A DNA stretch of 52,813 nt from Welwitschia mirabilis (GCA_051453625.1 JBOZIK010000001.1:183658405-183711217); one strand, 5' to 3'. Shown: positions 22,381 to 34,184, counted from the stretch's first letter. The notes: a model not told the origin generated them from the sequence alone. Translations and numbers: made by a program.

Positions 22381-24880
22381 TTACTTGATTGGATAAGGAT
22401 CAATCTTCAGGTTCCTATACAAATTTACATATATTTTAGTAGCTATGGATTTTATGAATGTAATGCCAAGTAGATTATCAGTATATTACATCATAATCTC
22501 TTTGTTGTACTTTTTATGTTGTATTGAATTTTTTTCTTTCTAAGACTTTTCTTATCTGCTTTCCTTTTTGCATGCTTTAGAGATTTAACTATTAGTGATT
22601 TTTAACTTATAAACTCCTCTTATCTTTTCTCTTATAGATGAGATTTTGAGCAAGCCCTTATTTACATGTCCAAAATTTTTATGCCAAAGCTCTACTTCTC
22701 TTATTTTGCTTAATAAACACTTGGTTCCATCATTACAAATATCTTTCAAAGTAGTGATGTATACATTTTACTTCCTTATACTAGCAAATAAAGCTTTGGT
22801 TAAATTTTATTCTCTAACAACATAATCATCTTTTGTAAAGGTAACAAAAAAACTTTTATTAGAAAGTTAGGTATTACTTAATAGATTATGTTTTAAATCA
22901 TCTACAAAGAATATATCATTTATCTTTGATAGATTATCTCCTTGAAGAGTACCAATACCTTTGACAAGTGCTTCTATGTTGTCTTCAAATGTTACCACTA
23001 CTTTATCTTATTCTATCAATGTGGTGAAACTGGATTTATCTCTAGTAATGTGTCTTAGGCATCCACTTTTAACATACTAAGCATGTTGCTTCTCTACTCT
23101 AAGAGTAATTTATGCTAATAGTGCTGGTTTTTCTTTTGGGACCCATACTTTTCTTAGTTTATCCTACACAAAATGTTATACCATTCTAATAGGGCTTTTG
23201 TCACTCTTAGTGTAATACTTATTTTTGAATTTCATTAGATATTTATATTAGTAATGACCTTTACTATAATAATAATAGTAAACAATTATTTGTTAATGCT
23301 AAATGTTCATGCCTTGGCCTATAATTGCATTTGTAAATTAAATAAGTTGATGTACTAGTTGAGGCTTCATTGTATTCTAAGCCACTTTTGTTGTTTGAGC
23401 TTTTACATTGTTCAAGAATAATATCTAATGTCTCCTTTCCTTGGATACATTTTTCATTGATCTGCTTAGAATATGATAGTTATTGTCTTGTATTCTTCAA
23501 ATCACATGTTAGTTTACTAATCTCAACTCTTTTCTTGTTTGTAAACTTATTCATGAGTATGAAGTAATTTTTTCATCTTAAGATATACCTTTTGCAATTT
23601 AAAAAATTCTTTAGAAGTTAAGTCATATCTTTTTTGAAGACTCATGCTGTATCATCTTTATTTTTTAATTCATCCCCTTCTTGTGTCTCATTATTTTTCT
23701 CTTGAAATTGCATAATAATCAAGGATGAAATTTCTAATCACTAGATGTTTCTTCTTTAATTACTTATTCATCATCATTCCATTCTGTGAAAAAATACCTA
23801 TTCTTCTTTAGCTTCTTCATTTATTTTATTTTTTGCATTTTTTTAGCATTATAACTCTTTAAGGCTGTATGTATTCATCCTTCACATACTGAATGTTCTA
23901 CCTTTGAAACATTGAGTCTAGAATAAAAAGAAGTATTATCAAAAGACTTACCTTCATACTTATCTTTGGCTTAAAATTTGGATGATTTTATGAAGTCATT
24001 CCTTTTGTTGTACTTGTGTGAAAGGAGTTTCTTTACTCTTCTTGTAATAAGGACAATTTCCTCATCTACTTCATCATCAGAGTTATCTTCTTTCTATTCT
24101 TTCTTTGCCTTTCCTTTTAAACTCTATTTTGTGATTTTACTTGTCTTAAGAGCAATATGCTTTTATTTTAGGGTACCATCCTGTATAAGATCCATTTTAT
24201 AAGCTATTAATACACTTTGAAGTTCTTTTATCTTCATGAAGTTAAAATATCTTAATTCTTTCATGCTTTTAGTTTTGAGCTTATATTTAAGGGTTAGATA
24301 TCTAACAAGTTTTTGTATTATGTTGGCTTCTAGAAGACTTTTGCTAATTCCTCATATTACATTCATAATGTTAGAGACTCTTGTGAAGTACTCATGAACT
24401 CTTTTCCCCCATTATTAATCTTGAGATTTTTGAACTAACTTGTCCATACAAGAATCTTTAATTGTTTTACAACAAAAATTCTTTCATACATTGCAACTAG
24501 AGCATTTCAAATCTCTTTTGCTATCTTGTAACTTACTATTCTCTTAAACTTATCTAATGTTAAATCTGATTAAAGTGCATTTTTAGCTTTAGAATCATAC
24601 ATGAAGGCAACTTTTTCTTTGTCTTCTAGATTTTTTCTTTTTTAATCTGTGTGATGGTATTGCCTGTAGCATCTATAATGATTTTCCTAAGATACATATA
24701 TATATATATATATATATTCTTCTTCTATACTTTGTCATGCCTGAAACTCAAAAGACTGTAAGTACCCTTATATCCTTACCTTCCAATAGGCACAGTTTAT
24801 CCTATCAAAGAGTGGAGGTCTATTAGATGGAATCCCTTTCATTGCTCATTTAACAAAGTTACTCCATTTTATGAGTGATT
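22381..24880 (-). pseudogene. Copia2 gag-protease remnant (internally deleted)
   Basis: Reading right to left on the minus strand: gag from about 24640 (FMYDSKAKNALXSDLTLDKF and a VSYKIAKEI stretch, X being a stop). A Lys/Glu-rich gag C-terminus follows, then a weak knuckle near 23290-23250 (YSKGHYY), aspartic protease at about 23071-23030 (SGCLRHITRDKSSF, catalytic Asp lost), and GAG-pre-integrase to about 22640 (VELWHKNFGHVNKGLLK). Integrase, reverse transcriptase and RNase H are missing before the polypurine tract, so more than 2.5 kb of pol is deleted. Its gag is of the same type as the plus-strand fragment at 30241. Non-functional. Confidence 0.78.
24695..24718. repeat. (TA)n microsatellite
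   Basis: About 12 TA units inside the Copia2 gag region. Confidence 0.95.
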
Positions 24881-24892
24881 GCTTTAATACCA
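24881..24892 (-). other. Primer binding site of Copia2 (decayed)
   Basis: The minus strand reads TGGTATTAAAGC, two changes from TGGTATCAGAGC. It is 9 bases from the LTR edge TGTTGAACTC at 24902. Confidence 0.7.
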
Positions 24893-24901
24893 TTGGAAAA
24901 T

Positions 24902-25257
24902 TGTTGAACTCAGAGGGAAGGACTGAATGAGTCCTATTAAATTAAAAATTTCACTAATAACAGAATTTAATAAAACATAAAAGTAAATACCTTACTGAGA
25001 TAACATGGTTCTCTAACCTGAATACATCCACACATAAAGGATAGCTTCCTCTCACATCTCTAAATATTCTTAATCTATAAGAAATAGTGGTTTTTTAATG
25101 CATCATGAGTCCTATAATAATATGATATTTCCCTTATAAGATAGTACTCTCTTTTCCTTAGGGAAATAGTGGTTTTGGCACATCACCAACCTTACAACAA
25201 AGTGAAAGTTTCCTCATAAGATAATACTTTCTTCCTCTTAGGAAAATAGTGGTTTTG
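24902..25257 (-). repeat. Shared copia LTR, left segment
   Basis: Starts TGTTGAACTCAGAGGG beside the Copia2 primer site. It contains an approximately 80-bp tandem repeat: units at about 25087-25166 and 25167-25246, and a third unit beginning at 25247. Each unit begins near ATAGTGGTTTT and ends near TTAGGGAA. The third unit is cut at 25257 by the 9.3 kb insertion and resumes at 34602 with TTTTGGCTCATCACCAACC. No coding content. Confidence 0.75.
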
Positions 25258-27040
25258 TATCACAACTTGGTTTTAGGCTAGTTTTAAGAAGCACGAAAAA
25301 CATGATAGATTTTTTTATATTTAAAATTAAATTAACTTATAAGAGACGATTAAACATTGTAACGAATCAATTAGTTTGTAACTAAGAGAGTACCTCTCAG
25401 TTCCCATAGGATACATCTCAAGAGAACTATATGAGGATAGCTCACCTGATTAATAGCACTTCCCAACTTAGGGTTATCTAAAATTATCATTTAGGAAAAC
25501 AACACAGGAGTGTGTAAGTTGCAGTCGAATGGTTGGTTGCACTAATAGTTAAGATACCATGCCTACGTATCCTCATCTAGAGGATTTCATACCACATGTA
25601 GTTCTATTTTGGACCTTATTCCCATCCTCATTAATACACAAGAGCATATGATAGATCAAGGTAGCCTGTTTCAGTGGCATACGGGCAGAATTAAGCATAA
25701 AACAATGCAAGAAGCAAATATCCAACTCAACTAGGAAAAAAGTATCATGACATATTAAAATTACATGTCATCAAAAGGTATTATACATCCATATATATAC
25801 ATAAGCGTCATAGATATGTCTAAAAATATAGAAGACATCTAGTCAAAACCTCTCAAGGTTATAACATTTATTCCTAATAAGGAATTCTTATGCATGAACA
25901 AAGACAATGCACATGTATATTAACATAAATCATATACGGGTACCCAAATGTATATATAGTTAACCTCTTAGTTACTTAACTAAAATTATCTATTAGACAC
26001 ATAGAAGCTAAGCATGTTAAGAGGTCCCTCGATTCTCTTCCTCATCTTAATCTATGCCAATGGGAGGGAAGAAAATATATAAATAACCATTGGTAGCCCC
26101 ATCAACTAATCATGTAAAAAGATTCCTCAATTCTCTACCTCATCTTAGTATTAGCCAATGGAAGGAATAATATCAATAGCATGACATTACGCAGAAATGT
26201 GATTAACACACAAGTATACACATACACATGCCAATGTAGTAGGGTACCTCATGGCTGCTTCTTTTATAACATTATATAATGAATCTAATAATATGTAAAT
26301 GTATAAAATTCCCAAGGGAAGTAGTTCATATGCCACTGGATTTAGAGTCTCAATAGACTTGGTATAATAGAAGTTAAATAAAAAAAAAAAAAAAAAGCTA
26401 ATTATATGCCTGGCTATTTTCAACAAGCATCATAGAAAAATCACACTAACGGTATATCATTGTACACAACATAACTAATAACTACTTAAAACATTCAATT
26501 CACAAGCATGAACATGTAAGATAATAAGTTTAAGGCTACACATTAGGATTGCGATGAGGCACATTGAGGTAATCATAGTCACTAAGAAATGTGGTAGACC
26601 TATGTCATTGGATAACTATACCATGCATAATATAATTACTTTTCATCACATAAACATATACCATTATGACAAGGAAAATCCATAACCTCTCCTCTTATAA
26701 TGCTAACATAGTAGCTAAATTTATAAATTAAATTGCTTACAATGTTAACAAATAATAAAATGAGCTCATTCAAATTATCTCATGTATACATATCTATATA
26801 TGTATCGCTAGATGCCATCACTTCATAGAAAACAAAATCACTAAAGATATACCATTAATACACAAGGTAATGAATAACTACTATAGCCTCTTTATCTAAG
26901 GACTCAACATAAATATTTAATTTTATCTAAACATTTGTCTTATCCTGACTTTACTTCTAACATTATCCTATACTCGAAAATGCATCACGCTTCCCCTTAT
27001 AACGTATATACATGTAATGCTAACATAATATAAAGTACTA
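25258..27040. mobile_element. LTR-like noncoding sequence of the composite insertion
   Basis: No coding frame. It looks like long gypsy-type LTR sequence (for example the AAGCATAAAACAATGCAAG area near 25690). A loose tandem duplication of about 98 bp is present, 26012-26095 versus 26110-26180, sharing CATGTTAAGAGG/CATGTAAAAAGA, CTCATCTTA and GCCAATGG words. A 17-base A run is at 26380-26396. Confidence 0.4.
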
Positions 27041-27860
27041 TTATGCATGTCTTATCATCTGATTTAATATATAAGCAATGTAATTATTATGATATAATAT
27101 GTAATAAAATATGATATGACATAAGATAGCATAATATAATATAATATAGTATATAATATAAAATATAATATAGTATACAATATGATATATTAAAGTAACA
27201 CAGTATGAAATGTCATATTATTGTGCATATTCTATAGTAGAATATAACGTAATATTATGCACATCAGATAATATAAATTAATACAATATCATATTAAGTA
27301 GAAATACCACACATAATAACATAATTTAATATAATATAGTATAATACATATTATAAAAAAATGATTTAATATAATATAGTATAATATATGATACAATAAT
27401 ATAATAGTACAATTTAATATTTATGCATATAAAATAACATAATAAAATATGTTATTATATATATATGGAAAATAATACATTATGCTTGCCATACATTATA
27501 AACTGTAAAATAATATAATCATGGTATAATATAATATTACCATAACATAATAAAATATAATATATTATAATGTGTATAATCTTATGCTTATGGAATAACC
27601 TATTATAAAANNNNNNNNNNTATGTGATATAATGTAATCCAAAACATATGCAGTATATTATATTATACATGCAATGTTACATAAGGCAATATAACATATA
27701 TATACTACAATTATATTATTATGTAATATAATAAAATACTATAAATCTAATATAATATGGTATTATATAATACAAAATATGTATTTTATATAATATACTA
27801 TAATTATAATATAAAACAATATTATATAGAATAGCAAAATTATGATATACTATTTTATAA
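27040..27860. repeat. AT-rich minisatellite block 1
   Basis: Almost pure A/T, made of degenerate TATAATATAATA words with occasional G or C. A 10-N gap lies at 27611-27620. The segment near 27340-27412 closely matches 31165-31225 (shared ATGATACAATAATATAAT), so the two blocks are duplicates of one sequence and not independent low-complexity DNA. Confidence 0.8.
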
Positions 27861-27869
27861 CATAAATAT

Positions 27870-29510
27870 ATTGAATCACACAAACACACATCATTACGAG
27901 AAGAGAAAAGCATTTTTATGGGATTGTTTGCATTTGGCAAAAGGTGGTTTTGTCATAACTCAAGTTAACATAGACAATATAATTTTCTAAGGAAAATATT
28001 TTAACAAGTTAAGATTTTTTTAAAAAATTTTTAATCCTAAAAAAGTTTACTTACTTGTAAGGATCATCTATAAAACCCATTGTTAAAAATAGTCAACGAC
28101 ATGTAACTTAAGTGATAAGAAATGAAAATAACAAATCTAAGTATTTAAATTCTTGAAGAAATGTTGCAGGAACATGTCCGCCAACAAACAAGCTCTTTTA
28201 ACAATCTGGATAATTTTCTGAAGCCTTTGCAGTACTAAAAATGGACATGTTGGGCCACCTAAACATAGTGAGAATAGAAACACAATAAATAGTGCCGCAG
28301 AAATTGCCGCAGATTATTTAGGAAACTAAATCTGGGAAAAATAAAACCTAATAAACTGCCCAAAACCCCAAGAAGGCTTACTGGAGTTGGCTCTAAGACT
28401 CATCACTGCATACCTCCATTAAAATACTGGATTCAGGAAATCAAATCACCTCCCACATTTGCAATTTTATTTTAGAAAAAAGATTCAAAAATAGGAGATG
28501 GTTCAGTGAAGAGGGAGTTTTATATGAAAAACAGAGTGAAGGAGAACAAATCTGAAGAAGATTGAGAACAAAATAATAGACTTTGATAGACATTTCAGAA
28601 ATTGTTTTTTCCCTTTTTTTCTTTCATCCATTTTTTCTCTTCCACTTGCATCTGTTGGAATGCTTTCATTGCACCCAAAGCAAAACGTTAACATGGAAAC
28701 TCAGATGGCAGTGAAATGAACGCACAAAGAACACGCAGGAAAAAAAATAAGAACTTCCTCACAAGTAAAAAAAAAAAAAAAAAAATCAACAGAAATGAGA
28801 ACGAAAATGCAAACGCACAGGAGAAACAGTCCGTGCATTATCTTATTGTGTCTTTGAAAAGCAACGTAAGTTTGCAATGTCTGCTAGGTTCTCTTTTGTT
28901 CTGGATTTTTTAGGAAATTCGATGTTTCTTGGCTTTCCTTCTCTTTGCGCTCAGTGTTTGTGCCTAAGATCTTTGCTATGCCCAGCGCTTGGTGATCTTT
29001 GTTGCACTCGGTTCCTGTCTGCGTGCTTGTTTCTATGCATTTTCTTTTGTAGCGCATTTCCTTTGTGCTTCCTAACCACGACCTTTTCACATCTCACTTT
29101 CCTTATCCTGTGTGCTCTCTTTCCCCAGTAGAACACTTCAAGAGGCCTTCTTTATACTGACACATTCAATTGTTGCAGGCCTCTGAGTTACTCCAATAAT
29201 AAATGAACTCACAGAAAACCCACCACCAAGTACCTTCAAAATTCACTCTAACTAAAGGCAAAATGCAATGCAGGCCTCCCTCCAACGAAAGAGCAAATGC
29301 GCTACCTGCCTTACTAAAGCTCTGACATTTTTACATCCTCTCCATGGCAGTTAATCTATTCCTCTTTTAATTTTAGCTTTACTAGCGCTACCTGGTTTAA
29401 CCATTCAGTTCCCATTATTTCTGGGCGTATAGCTTTACTAGCGCTACCTGGTTTAACCATTCTTGTTGAACATTAGGATTCTTTAATTATTTTTTAACTG
29501 CTCCCTCACC
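27870..29510. other. Noncoding segment with CpG-retaining core
   Basis: No protein I can recognise. From about 28700 to 29480 the GC and CpG content are clearly higher than the surroundings, with ACGC, GCGC and CGAAA words common and a 19-base A run at 28767-28785. Open frames here (for example 28877-29131) are Cys/Leu/Phe-rich from a T-rich strand and look incidental. It may be part of an LTR or an unmethylated or younger insertion. Confidence 0.35.
29374..29462. repeat. Perfect 33-bp direct repeat
   Basis: Positions 29374-29406 and 29430-29462 are identical 33-mers separated by 23 bp. Both begin TAGCTTTACTAGCGC. The exact match in an otherwise heavily decayed region points to a recent duplication. 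Confidence 0.95.
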
Positions 29511-29559
29511 TGTTACTATTCTTCAAAATAATATAGATACTAGTAGATAAGGGGAAAAA

Positions 29560-29948
29560 TAATATTCTATGAGCCAAGCATGCTTTGAGAAATTAATGCA
29601 AAAGATAATAATATAAATAATTAGTGTGCCATTTAAGTGCATTTTACATTAGCATAAAAGATATGAAGGACTTAAATCAGGGAACAGGCTATACTAATTA
29701 ATGGGTTCAATGGTAAAAATTATTTAGCCCTCATATTATCACTATAGAATTTATGAATTCATTGCATGCCCACTATAACCATTAATAATACATCTTCGAA
29801 AGCCATCTATAAGATCATTAAATAATAATATTGATTATACACAAATTAAAATTTAGTACTTGATTAAACTAAGCTTAAATTCATGATATTGATAAATATA
29901 AAGTAATAATAGTACCAAAAATTCTACATCAAAATTTGGGGTATTACA
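29560..29948 (-). repeat. LTR end, copy A (TGTAATACCC type)
   Basis: Collinear with 34185-34601. Shared blocks include GCATTTTACATTAGCATAAAAG, CAGGCTA(T/A)ACTAATTAATG and CAAAATTTGGGGTATTACA at the right end. On the minus strand the LTR starts TGTAATACC. The left edge is not defined. The two copies differ by roughly one base in six by eye. Confidence 0.75.
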
Positions 29949-31025
29949 ACCTTACTATCTTGGTAAAGTTTTTCATTATGCATCTTATTTTATTATTTAG
30001 TTTAAATTTTATTTAATGAAACCCATTCAACTCTCTCCTTTGAGTTCAAATTGATCCTTAAGTGGTATCAGAGTAGGTACTCAAGAAAAGAAGTAACTTC
30101 CTTAAGTGAACTATGAAATGGATGCCATTCATTAGATGTCTGCTCTTTGAAGTACAAACTATGCCTATTGAAAGATGAGGATATGGGTGTAATTATAGTC
30201 TTTTGAGTTTTATGTATGGCAGAGCATCAAATAAGATTACATGGATCCTACAGAGATCATTACAAATGCTATAGGCAATGCCACTACTCAAATAAAGAAA
30301 ATAAAAGACTATACAAATGAAGAAAAAGGTGCATTCATATATGACTCTAAAACTAAAAATGCTCTTTATTCCACTTTATCTATAGAAAAGTTAAATAGAA
30401 TAGTAGGTTACAAAATGGTACAAGAAATTTGGAATGTTCCTATTAGAATATATGAAGGTACTTCCATTTGTGAAATAATCTAAGCTTCCAGTTTGGACAA
30501 ACCAATTTAAAGATTTAAAAATGAACCAAGGAGAGAGAGTTCATGAGTATTTTACCAGAGTTGCAAATATTGTAAATGCAATACGTGGCATTAGATAGGA
30601 TCTTCTAGAAGTAAAGTTAATACAAAAGGTTGTTAAATCACTAACCCCTAATTATAGGCCTAAGGCTACAACCATGGAAGAATCTAGAGATTTCAACCAC
30701 ATGAAGCTAGAAGAACTACAAGTAAACTTACAATATATGAAGTGAACCTTATAAAATATGGAGCCTTGAAGGAGAAACCCATTGCACTTAAGGCAAACCA
30801 AAGCACAAATCAGAGATCAAACAAAAAGGTAAAAGAAGATCATAAAGAAGATGATTCTAAAGATGAAGTTAAGGAACTGGTCTACATCTCATAAAGAGTA
30901 AAAAGACTGCTCTCACAGAAGGATAACAAAAAAGATAAGCTTAGAAGATCATCCAAATTTCAAGCAACAGATAAGAATAAAGATAAATCATCTAATAATT
31001 CTTCTTTATTAAATATTTCCAATAT
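29949..31025 (+). pseudogene. Copia5 fragment: primer site and gag
   Basis: A primer binding site TGGTATCAGAGT is at 30063-30074, preceded by LTR-like U5 sequence. Gag begins at ATG 30241 (MDPTEIITNAIGNATTQIKK) and reads 80 codons to a stop (FIYDSKTKNALYS, KLNRIVGYKMVQEIWN). It then continues in broken frames to about 31020, where a Lys/Ser-rich gag tail (KDKLRRSSKFQATDKNKDKS) meets a gap. No protease or pol follows. This is the same gag type as Copia2 but on the opposite strand. It is a truncated copia, or the rest lies in the 100-N gap. Confidence 0.75.
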
Positions 31026-31125
31026 NNNNNNNNNNNNNNNNNNNNNNNNNNNNNNNNNNNNNNNNNNNNNNNNNNNNNNNNNNNNNNNNNNNNNNNNNNN
31101 NNNNNNNNNNNNNNNNNNNNNNNNN
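31026..31125. other. Assembly gap (100 N)
   Basis: Exactly 100 N, placed where Copia5 gag stops and AT-rich block 2 begins. The junction is therefore unverified and the true distance unknown. Confidence 0.99.
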
Positions 31126-31353
31126 AGTAAAATACAGTATAGATTAACATAATCTAATATAAGAGAACATAATACATATTACAAGAATATGATTTTATAT
31201 AATATATGATACAATAATATAATTTAACATAATATATTATAAGTATAATCTAATATAATCTAATATGATATTATGTGTATATGTATTATTATAGATATAA
31301 TAAAAGATATTAAAATATATTATAATATTATATTATATAATATGACATATAGG

Positions 31354-31402
<49 letters not shown>

Positions 31403-31920
31403 AATATANNNNNNNNNNNNNNNNNNNNNNNNNNNNNNNNNNNNNNNNNNNNNNNNNNNNNNNNNNNNNNNNNNNNNNNNNNNNNNNNNNNNNNNNNNNN
31501 NNNNNNNNNNNNNNNNNNNNNNNNNNNNNNNNNNNNNNNNNNNNNNNNNNNNNNNNNNNNNNNNNNNNNNNNNNNNNNNNNNNNNNNNNNNNNNNNNNNN
31601 NTCTCAATGGAATATGTTTCAATATAATATATATTACATAATTTAATATAATATTACATAACATAATGTGGTATATTACAATACAACATAATATAAAGTG
31701 TATGCAATATAGTGCATATAATAAATATATTATAATATGCTATTATATTATATATTATGATAAATAATATTTAATATAATGTTATATAACGTAAGGTAAT
31801 ATATGGTATAATGTAATATAATGTATGTGCAGTATGATGTATTATAATATACTATGTAATATAGTATATATAAAAAAATAGTAAAATGTATATGAAATAT
31901 AATATCGCATAATATGAATA
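31126..31920. repeat. AT-rich minisatellite block 2 with (TA)n and a gap
   Basis: Same sequence type as block 1. It includes a pure (TA)n run at 31355-31399 directly before a 193-N gap (31409-31601), then more TATAATATAA-type sequence. No coding content. Confidence 0.8.
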
Positions 31921-32985
31921 TATTTGTTTGCTAATACACCATTTTCTTCATATTTGCTAGTTTGCGTACTGTTGTTGAAAAGCCTAGTAATACAATATCT
32001 GTTGCCTAATGTTTTTGAAGAAGTTTAATATTTTAAAATATGATTAGTGGCGTAGGTGAGAAACCAATAAAAAACCAACTAAGACTGCTTAAGAAAGAGA
32101 AAATGTAGCATACAGACTTATTTCATAATGACGTTATTTAAGAAAATGAACACTGTTTAGAATTGACTTATATTTTTAACTGAAAAGCTACTAATGCATA
32201 AGGACGTATGTGGAAATGCAATAGAAGGGATTGACACTCTAATCTAAATGATGAATGTTACTTAAAAGCCTAAGAATGAAGACAAAGGTGTATTTAGATT
32301 AACAAAGAATAATATTTAGAAATCACTGTTATTGTTTACACCACCATCTCCAATAAGCTTTTTCACAGGTATTTCATTTTGTACAATAGAAAAAAATTTC
32401 AATGGAAAGAGAACAACCCATAATGACTTAACAAATTTTTAAAAACACACAACATTTCAATCAGAAGTATTTGTTTCAATCTGAAGTATTTGTTTGAAGG
32501 GAAACAATAGTATATGAGAAATGTTGAGAAAACTTCACATAGTAAATGTGTATACAGGAAAGAAAACTATAGTTAAAGATTTGAGTTTGGGAAACTTATC
32601 CTTCCCTCCAACGCTCTTGCTTCCCGATTCTTGCCCTTTGCACCATTTACTTGCTTCCATTCTTCTGCTCTCTTTCTTTCTCTTGTCTTTATTATCCTTC
32701 TTACACTCCACTGTTTCCCTCCTCCTACCATTCTCCTCTTCTCACCATCTTCTGCCTCTCATCACATTCTCCGTGCTGTCTGTCTATCACTGCTTTCCTC
32801 ATTGCTTTCTTTTCCTTATGTTCTCTGTCTGCGCTTAAATCTTTTGCTTTCCCTTAGTCATGGTTCCAGTTCTCTCTTCCCGCTGGTGGTTCTATTACGT
32901 TTGACTACTGGCAAACATCCTTTTAGCTTCATTCTTCTTCTTTTTTATCTCCCTCAATCGTGCATGTCGATTCCTTTCATGGGCC
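31920..32985. other. Noncoding DNA, CT-rich from 32600
   Basis: 31920-32590 is AT-rich with no recognisable frame. A duplicated word (AATCAGAAGTATTTGTTT / AATCTGAAGTATTTGTTT) lies at about 32459-32495. 32600-32870 is a strongly pyrimidine-rich plus strand that opens long but low-complexity frames. On the minus strand it would be a purine-rich region downstream of the SC35-like retrocopy and could be its C-terminal or 3' UTR sequence. Confidence 0.4.
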
Positions 32986-32989
32986 TCTG

Positions 32990-33740
32990 CCAGTGTCTAC
33001 ATGAGGACCTTGCTGCTGGACTTCGGCTCACTGCACTGCACTTTCGTGAAGAGGACACTTGACGAGGTGATAAACTGCGCCTAGCAGATAGGCTATCATT
33101 TGATCTGCTCCTAACTCTTCGTTTAGGTTCATCAGACAGTCTACTTCCACTTATACTTTAATTACGATTGCCGCTTATGCTTCGGCTATAGCTCCTACGT
33201 CGTGGTGTGATGCTTTTGCTAAGACTGTGATGACGTCTTTCTCTTTCTTTGTAATATCCATGATCATGTCTATTATGAGATCGAGACCTATCAGGTTCGT
33301 AACCCCTTCATCCATAATCCCTGTCTCCATAATCGTCTCGGTACCTTAGCCTAGGACTTAGGCTCCTGGATCTCCCTCTTGGCCATGGGCTAGTAGCAGA
33401 AATCCTCCCCTTGTGTATTCTTTTAGCACTTGGGCTTTATTTTACAAACTGAACCATGATATATCAGCCGTCTACATTCTTGCCATTAAGCCGCTTTCCC
33501 CTTTCTGAGCCTCGTTGGCATACTTATAACATACAAATGCAAACCCTTGGGACTCTCCACTCCTCTTATCTTTCGGTATGAAAATGTCTATAACCTCCCT
33601 GTATCGATCGCAAACCGGAAAAAACAATCATCTGTCATAGTATGAAAGGTGATATTCAAAACAAGAAGCGAATAAGTATCCCTAATGTCAGGAGACTCTG
33701 ATTCGCCCTTCTGAAGCACTGGTGGGTTTTGGCTTCTCAT
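32990..33740 (-). pseudogene. SC35: SC35-like SR splicing factor retrocopy (decayed)
   Basis: Minus-strand frames reproduce a plant SC35-type protein. RRM at about 33695-33440: PDIRDTYSLLVLNITF (RNP2 region), a Phe-rich continuation, then after a frameshift IRGVESPKGLHLY / SQGFAFVCYKYANEAQK (RNP1 region) and a decayed WQECRRLIYH stretch. RS domain at about 33430-33060: RIHKGRISA, DDYGDRDYG, EPDRSRSHNRHDHGYYKERE, RRRSYSRSISG. SC35 binds pre-mRNA through the RRM and recruits spliceosome parts through the RS domain. RRM and RS are contiguous with no intron. To my knowledge plant SC35 genes are multi-exon, so this is probably a processed copy. Frameshifts and stops make it a pseudogene. No poly(A) tail was found. 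CpG is unusually frequent. Confidence 0.8.
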
Positions 33741-34132
33741 TACCCATTCCACTGTCCACACATAATGATGGTTCAGCTTCAAATAAATGCTTCCCTCTTT
33801 TTCCCACTCTATCCTTGTCACTCACCACTCCAGCCATTCATACTACCCATTACTTTTGCCTTAGCCTAGCTCAAAGTAAATGCATTCTACTGTTCGACCA
33901 TTCTATGAAGTGCAGTGGCCACTTGAAGGGACTTGGGAGAAAGCAGAAGGCCTTTTAATTGCTGACTTTCTAAGAAAAATTAATTTTGAGTAGCTTTTTC
34001 AATGATGCTTCATTAACTACTTCCTTACCACCCACTTAACCTTTTCTCTTCCATTCAAACCCTTACTAAAACCTCCTCCTTACATGTTCACATATAAACT
34101 TATTATTTATATCATTTAACTTTTACATAAAT

Positions 34133-34136
<4 letters not shown>
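33740..34136. other. Segment upstream of the SC35-like retrocopy
   Basis: On the minus strand this is 5' of the retrocopy and may hold its 5' UTR or N-terminus to about 33960 (MTRIEWEKEGSIYLKLNHH reads into the RRM frame). The rest is AT-rich and noncoding. A frame open on the plus strand (33722-33958) is the shadow of this. Confidence 0.35.

Positions 34137-34178
<42 letters not shown>
34137..34178. repeat. (AT)21 microsatellite
   Basis: 42 bases of perfect AT at the left border of LTR copy B. It may have replaced or eroded the true LTR edge. Confidence 0.97.
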
Positions 34179-34182
<4 letters not shown>

Positions 34183-34184
34183 AA

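Noticed and set aside
23370-24202. 65 and 74 codon plus-strand frames
   Set aside because: Antisense shadows of Copia2 gag-protease on the minus strand.
27455-27940. Ile/Tyr-rich frames in AT-rich DNA
   Set aside because: Products of TATAATATAA minisatellite sequence.
28877-29136. 84-codon Cys/Leu/Phe-rich frame and its antisense partners
   Set aside because: No family resemblance, frames overlap on both strands, and composition explains their openness.
29508-29953. LTR copy A as a clean solo LTR with ACCT-type target duplication
   Set aside because: The flanks TCACC and ACCTT match only by shifting, and the left LTR edge cannot be fixed.
32521-33062. Overlapping 68-143 codon plus-strand frames rich in Leu, Ser and Phe
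   Set aside because: Pyrimidine-rich low-complexity DNA with three frames open at once. The recognisable coding signal (SC35-like) lies on the other strand just to the right.
33722-33958. 78-codon plus-strand frame
   Set aside because: Overlaps the minus-strand SC35-like retrocopy and its upstream sequence. Shadow frame.
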